DNA of 64,000 nt from Flavobacterium sandaracinum (GTDB taxonomy: Bacteria > Bacteroidota > Bacteroidia > Flavobacteriales > Flavobacteriaceae). Positions 62,855 to 64,000 of this stretch are shown one piece after another. Position numbers and translations under genes: made by a program. The notes beneath the pieces are model-generated. The model had not been told where the DNA came from, ran no database searches, and worked only from the letters and a program-made list of their open reading frames with translations. How positions within the stretch are numbered: position 1 is the stretch's first letter; the number at the start of each line of letters is the position of its first letter. Location: the NCBI RefSeq assembly GCF_004349135.1, contig NZ_SMFN01000011.1:62001-126000 (forward strand), written 5' to 3'.

Positions 62855-64000
62855 TTATAAATTTTCTTTGATAAAATTAGTCATTTTTGTGTACAACTGA
62901 ACTCTGGTTTTTCCGCCATAAATCCCATGATTATTGTCTGGATAAATTTGCGAATCAAATTGTTTGTTGGCCTGAATCAAAGCTTCCATCATTTGCATGG
63001 AGTTTTGAACATGCACATTATCATCTCCTGAACCGTGAATCAAAAGGAATTTTCCTTTCAATTTATCCACATGATTTATGGGTGAGTTATCATCGTAACC
63101 GCTCGCATTTTCCTGTGGTGTTGTCATGTAACGTTCCGTGTACACACTGTCATAAAAACGCCAGTTCGTCACTGGAGCTACAGCAATTGCCATTTTGAAA
63201 ACATCATTCCCTTTCATGATACAATTAGATGCCATAAATCCACCATACGACCAGCCAAATATACCAATTCTAGCTTTATCCACAAATGCGTAATTTCCTA
63301 ATACTTTAGCAGCGTCTATTTGGTCTTCTACTTCGTATTTTCCTAATTGCAATTGCGTCACTTTTTTGAAATCAGCTCCTTTAAAACCAGTTCCGCGTCC
63401 GTCAACACAAGCTACAATATACCCTTGTTGTGACAACATCATAAACCAGTAATCATCAGTACTATTCCATTCATTATTTACTTGTTGCGAACCAGGACCC
63501 GAATATTGGTACATGAAAACTGGATATTTTTTTGCTGGATCAAAATCTTTCGGTTTAATCATCCAAGCATTTAGTTCATTTCCTTTTGCTGTTTTCAAAA
63601 CAAAAAACTCTTTTGCCGGTAAATCATAGCTTTTTAGCTTTACAACCAAGGTTTCATTGTTCTCAATAACTTGGACTTGTTTTCCAAATTTAGCATCGTT
63701 CAATGTATACGTCGTAGGTTGAGCCGCGCTAGAAAACGTGTTAATGTAATATTGAAAATTCGGGCTGAAGGTCGCCGCATTCGTTCCTGTAAATTGAGAT
63801 AAACGCACTTTGTTTTTTCCGTCAAGACCTATTTTGTAAACATCTCTGTTGATCGATCCATTCTCAACAGACTGATAGAAAACCGTATTTGTCTTTTGGT
63901 CTAAACCATAATAATTAGTTACTTCCCATTTTCCTTTGGTAATTTGGTTTTTCAATTTTCCAGTTTTGTCATATAAATAAATATGGTTGAAACCGTCTTT
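62855..64000 (-). CDS. Dipeptidyl-peptidase IV-like serine peptidase (S9), 5' end outside window
   Basis: The frame runs unbroken to the window end, so the N-terminal part of the protein is missing here; about 380 C-terminal residues are visible. The end of the beta-propeller (DGFNHIYLYDKTGK, then VNRDVYKIGLDGKNKVRL-like repeats) leads into the alpha/beta-hydrolase with nucleophile GWSYGGFM, acid GSGDDNVH and base NHGIYGG. This is the DPP4/S9B pattern: it removes Xaa-Pro dipeptides in the periplasm, which the two POT transporters then import. Confidence 0.93.
   Translation of the reverse strand, partial: KDGFNHIYLYDKTGKLKNQITKGKWEVTNYYGLDQKTNTVFYQSVENGSINRDVYKIGLDGKNKVRLSQFTGTNAATFSPNFQYYINTFSSAAQPTTYTLNDAKFGKQVQVIENNETLVVKLKSYDLPAKEFFVLKTAKGNELNAWMIKPKDFDPAKKYPVFMYQYSGPGSQQVNNEWNSTDDYWFMMLSQQGYIVACVDGRGTGFKGADFKKVTQLQLGKYEVEDQIDAAKVLGNYAFVDKARIGIFGWSYGGFMASNCIMKGNDVFKMAIAVAPVTNWRFYDSVYTERYMTTPQENASGYDDNSPINHVDKLKGKFLLIHGSGDDNVHVQNSMQMMEALIQANKQFDSQIYPDNNHGIYGGKTRVQLYTKMTNFIKENL

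Noticed and set aside
1-64000. tRNA, rRNA, prophage or complete insertion sequence
   Set aside because: No cloverleaf, rRNA core, transposase, integrase or phage structural gene was seen on either strand.

Overview
This window is a chromosomal stretch of a Flavobacterium-like member of the Bacteroidota (Flavobacteriaceae). The evidence is low GC, promoters of the TAnnTTTG type, almost no Shine-Dalgarno sites, GLPGLI-family proteins, a PorT-type gearing protein of the type IX secretion system, carboxypeptidase-regulatory-like outer membrane proteins, and DPP4/POT peptide scavenging genes. No rRNA, tRNA, CRISPR, phage or complete insertion sequence was seen. About 52 protein genes are supported, plus three very short putative leader peptides.

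Bases 1-7700 form a methionine/SAM block. On the minus strand lie thrA, metX and metY; metK diverges on the plus strand. At least five RNA-level control devices sit in the gaps: a SAM-I riboswitch before metX, a SAM-II riboswitch with an unusually long insert before metK, and three short leader-peptide ORFs, each followed by an intrinsic terminator. One leader precedes metY and two stand in tandem between metY and metX. Leader hairpins, candidate antiterminators and terminators can be paired by eye. Two of the leaders are paralogous and keep the same pairing scheme with different bases. This is the most interesting part of the window.

Bases 7700-15600 hold an outer-membrane protein with two GLPGLI proteins (minus strand) opposite a two-component system (plus strand). 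Three GTTAA repeats at exact 10-bp spacing lie in the shared promoter. Then come a secreted protein, a deoxynucleoside kinase, a higBA toxin-antitoxin pair flanked by near-identical terminators, a membrane pyrophosphatase with a cysteine-rich tail, soluble pyrophosphatase, an AlkA-type glycosylase, a DUF5686 outer-membrane protein and pdhB.

Bases 25000-28700 carry a small secreted peptide gene and a second GLPGLI/outer-membrane pair. Bases 28800-42500 are mainly housekeeping: etfBA, a bifunctional nuclease, an amidohydrolase, thyA, folA, ubiE, porT, an rRNA/tRNA methyltransferase, a BamA/TamA-like lipoprotein, fbaA and accD. Bases 42600-64000 hold an ABC permease, purH, the cell-shape operon mreBCD-mrdA-rodA, the tail-specific protease, surE, lpxB, an NlpC/P60 lipoprotein, comEC, a periplasmic thioredoxin, two POT peptide transporters and a DPP4-type peptidase cut by the window end.
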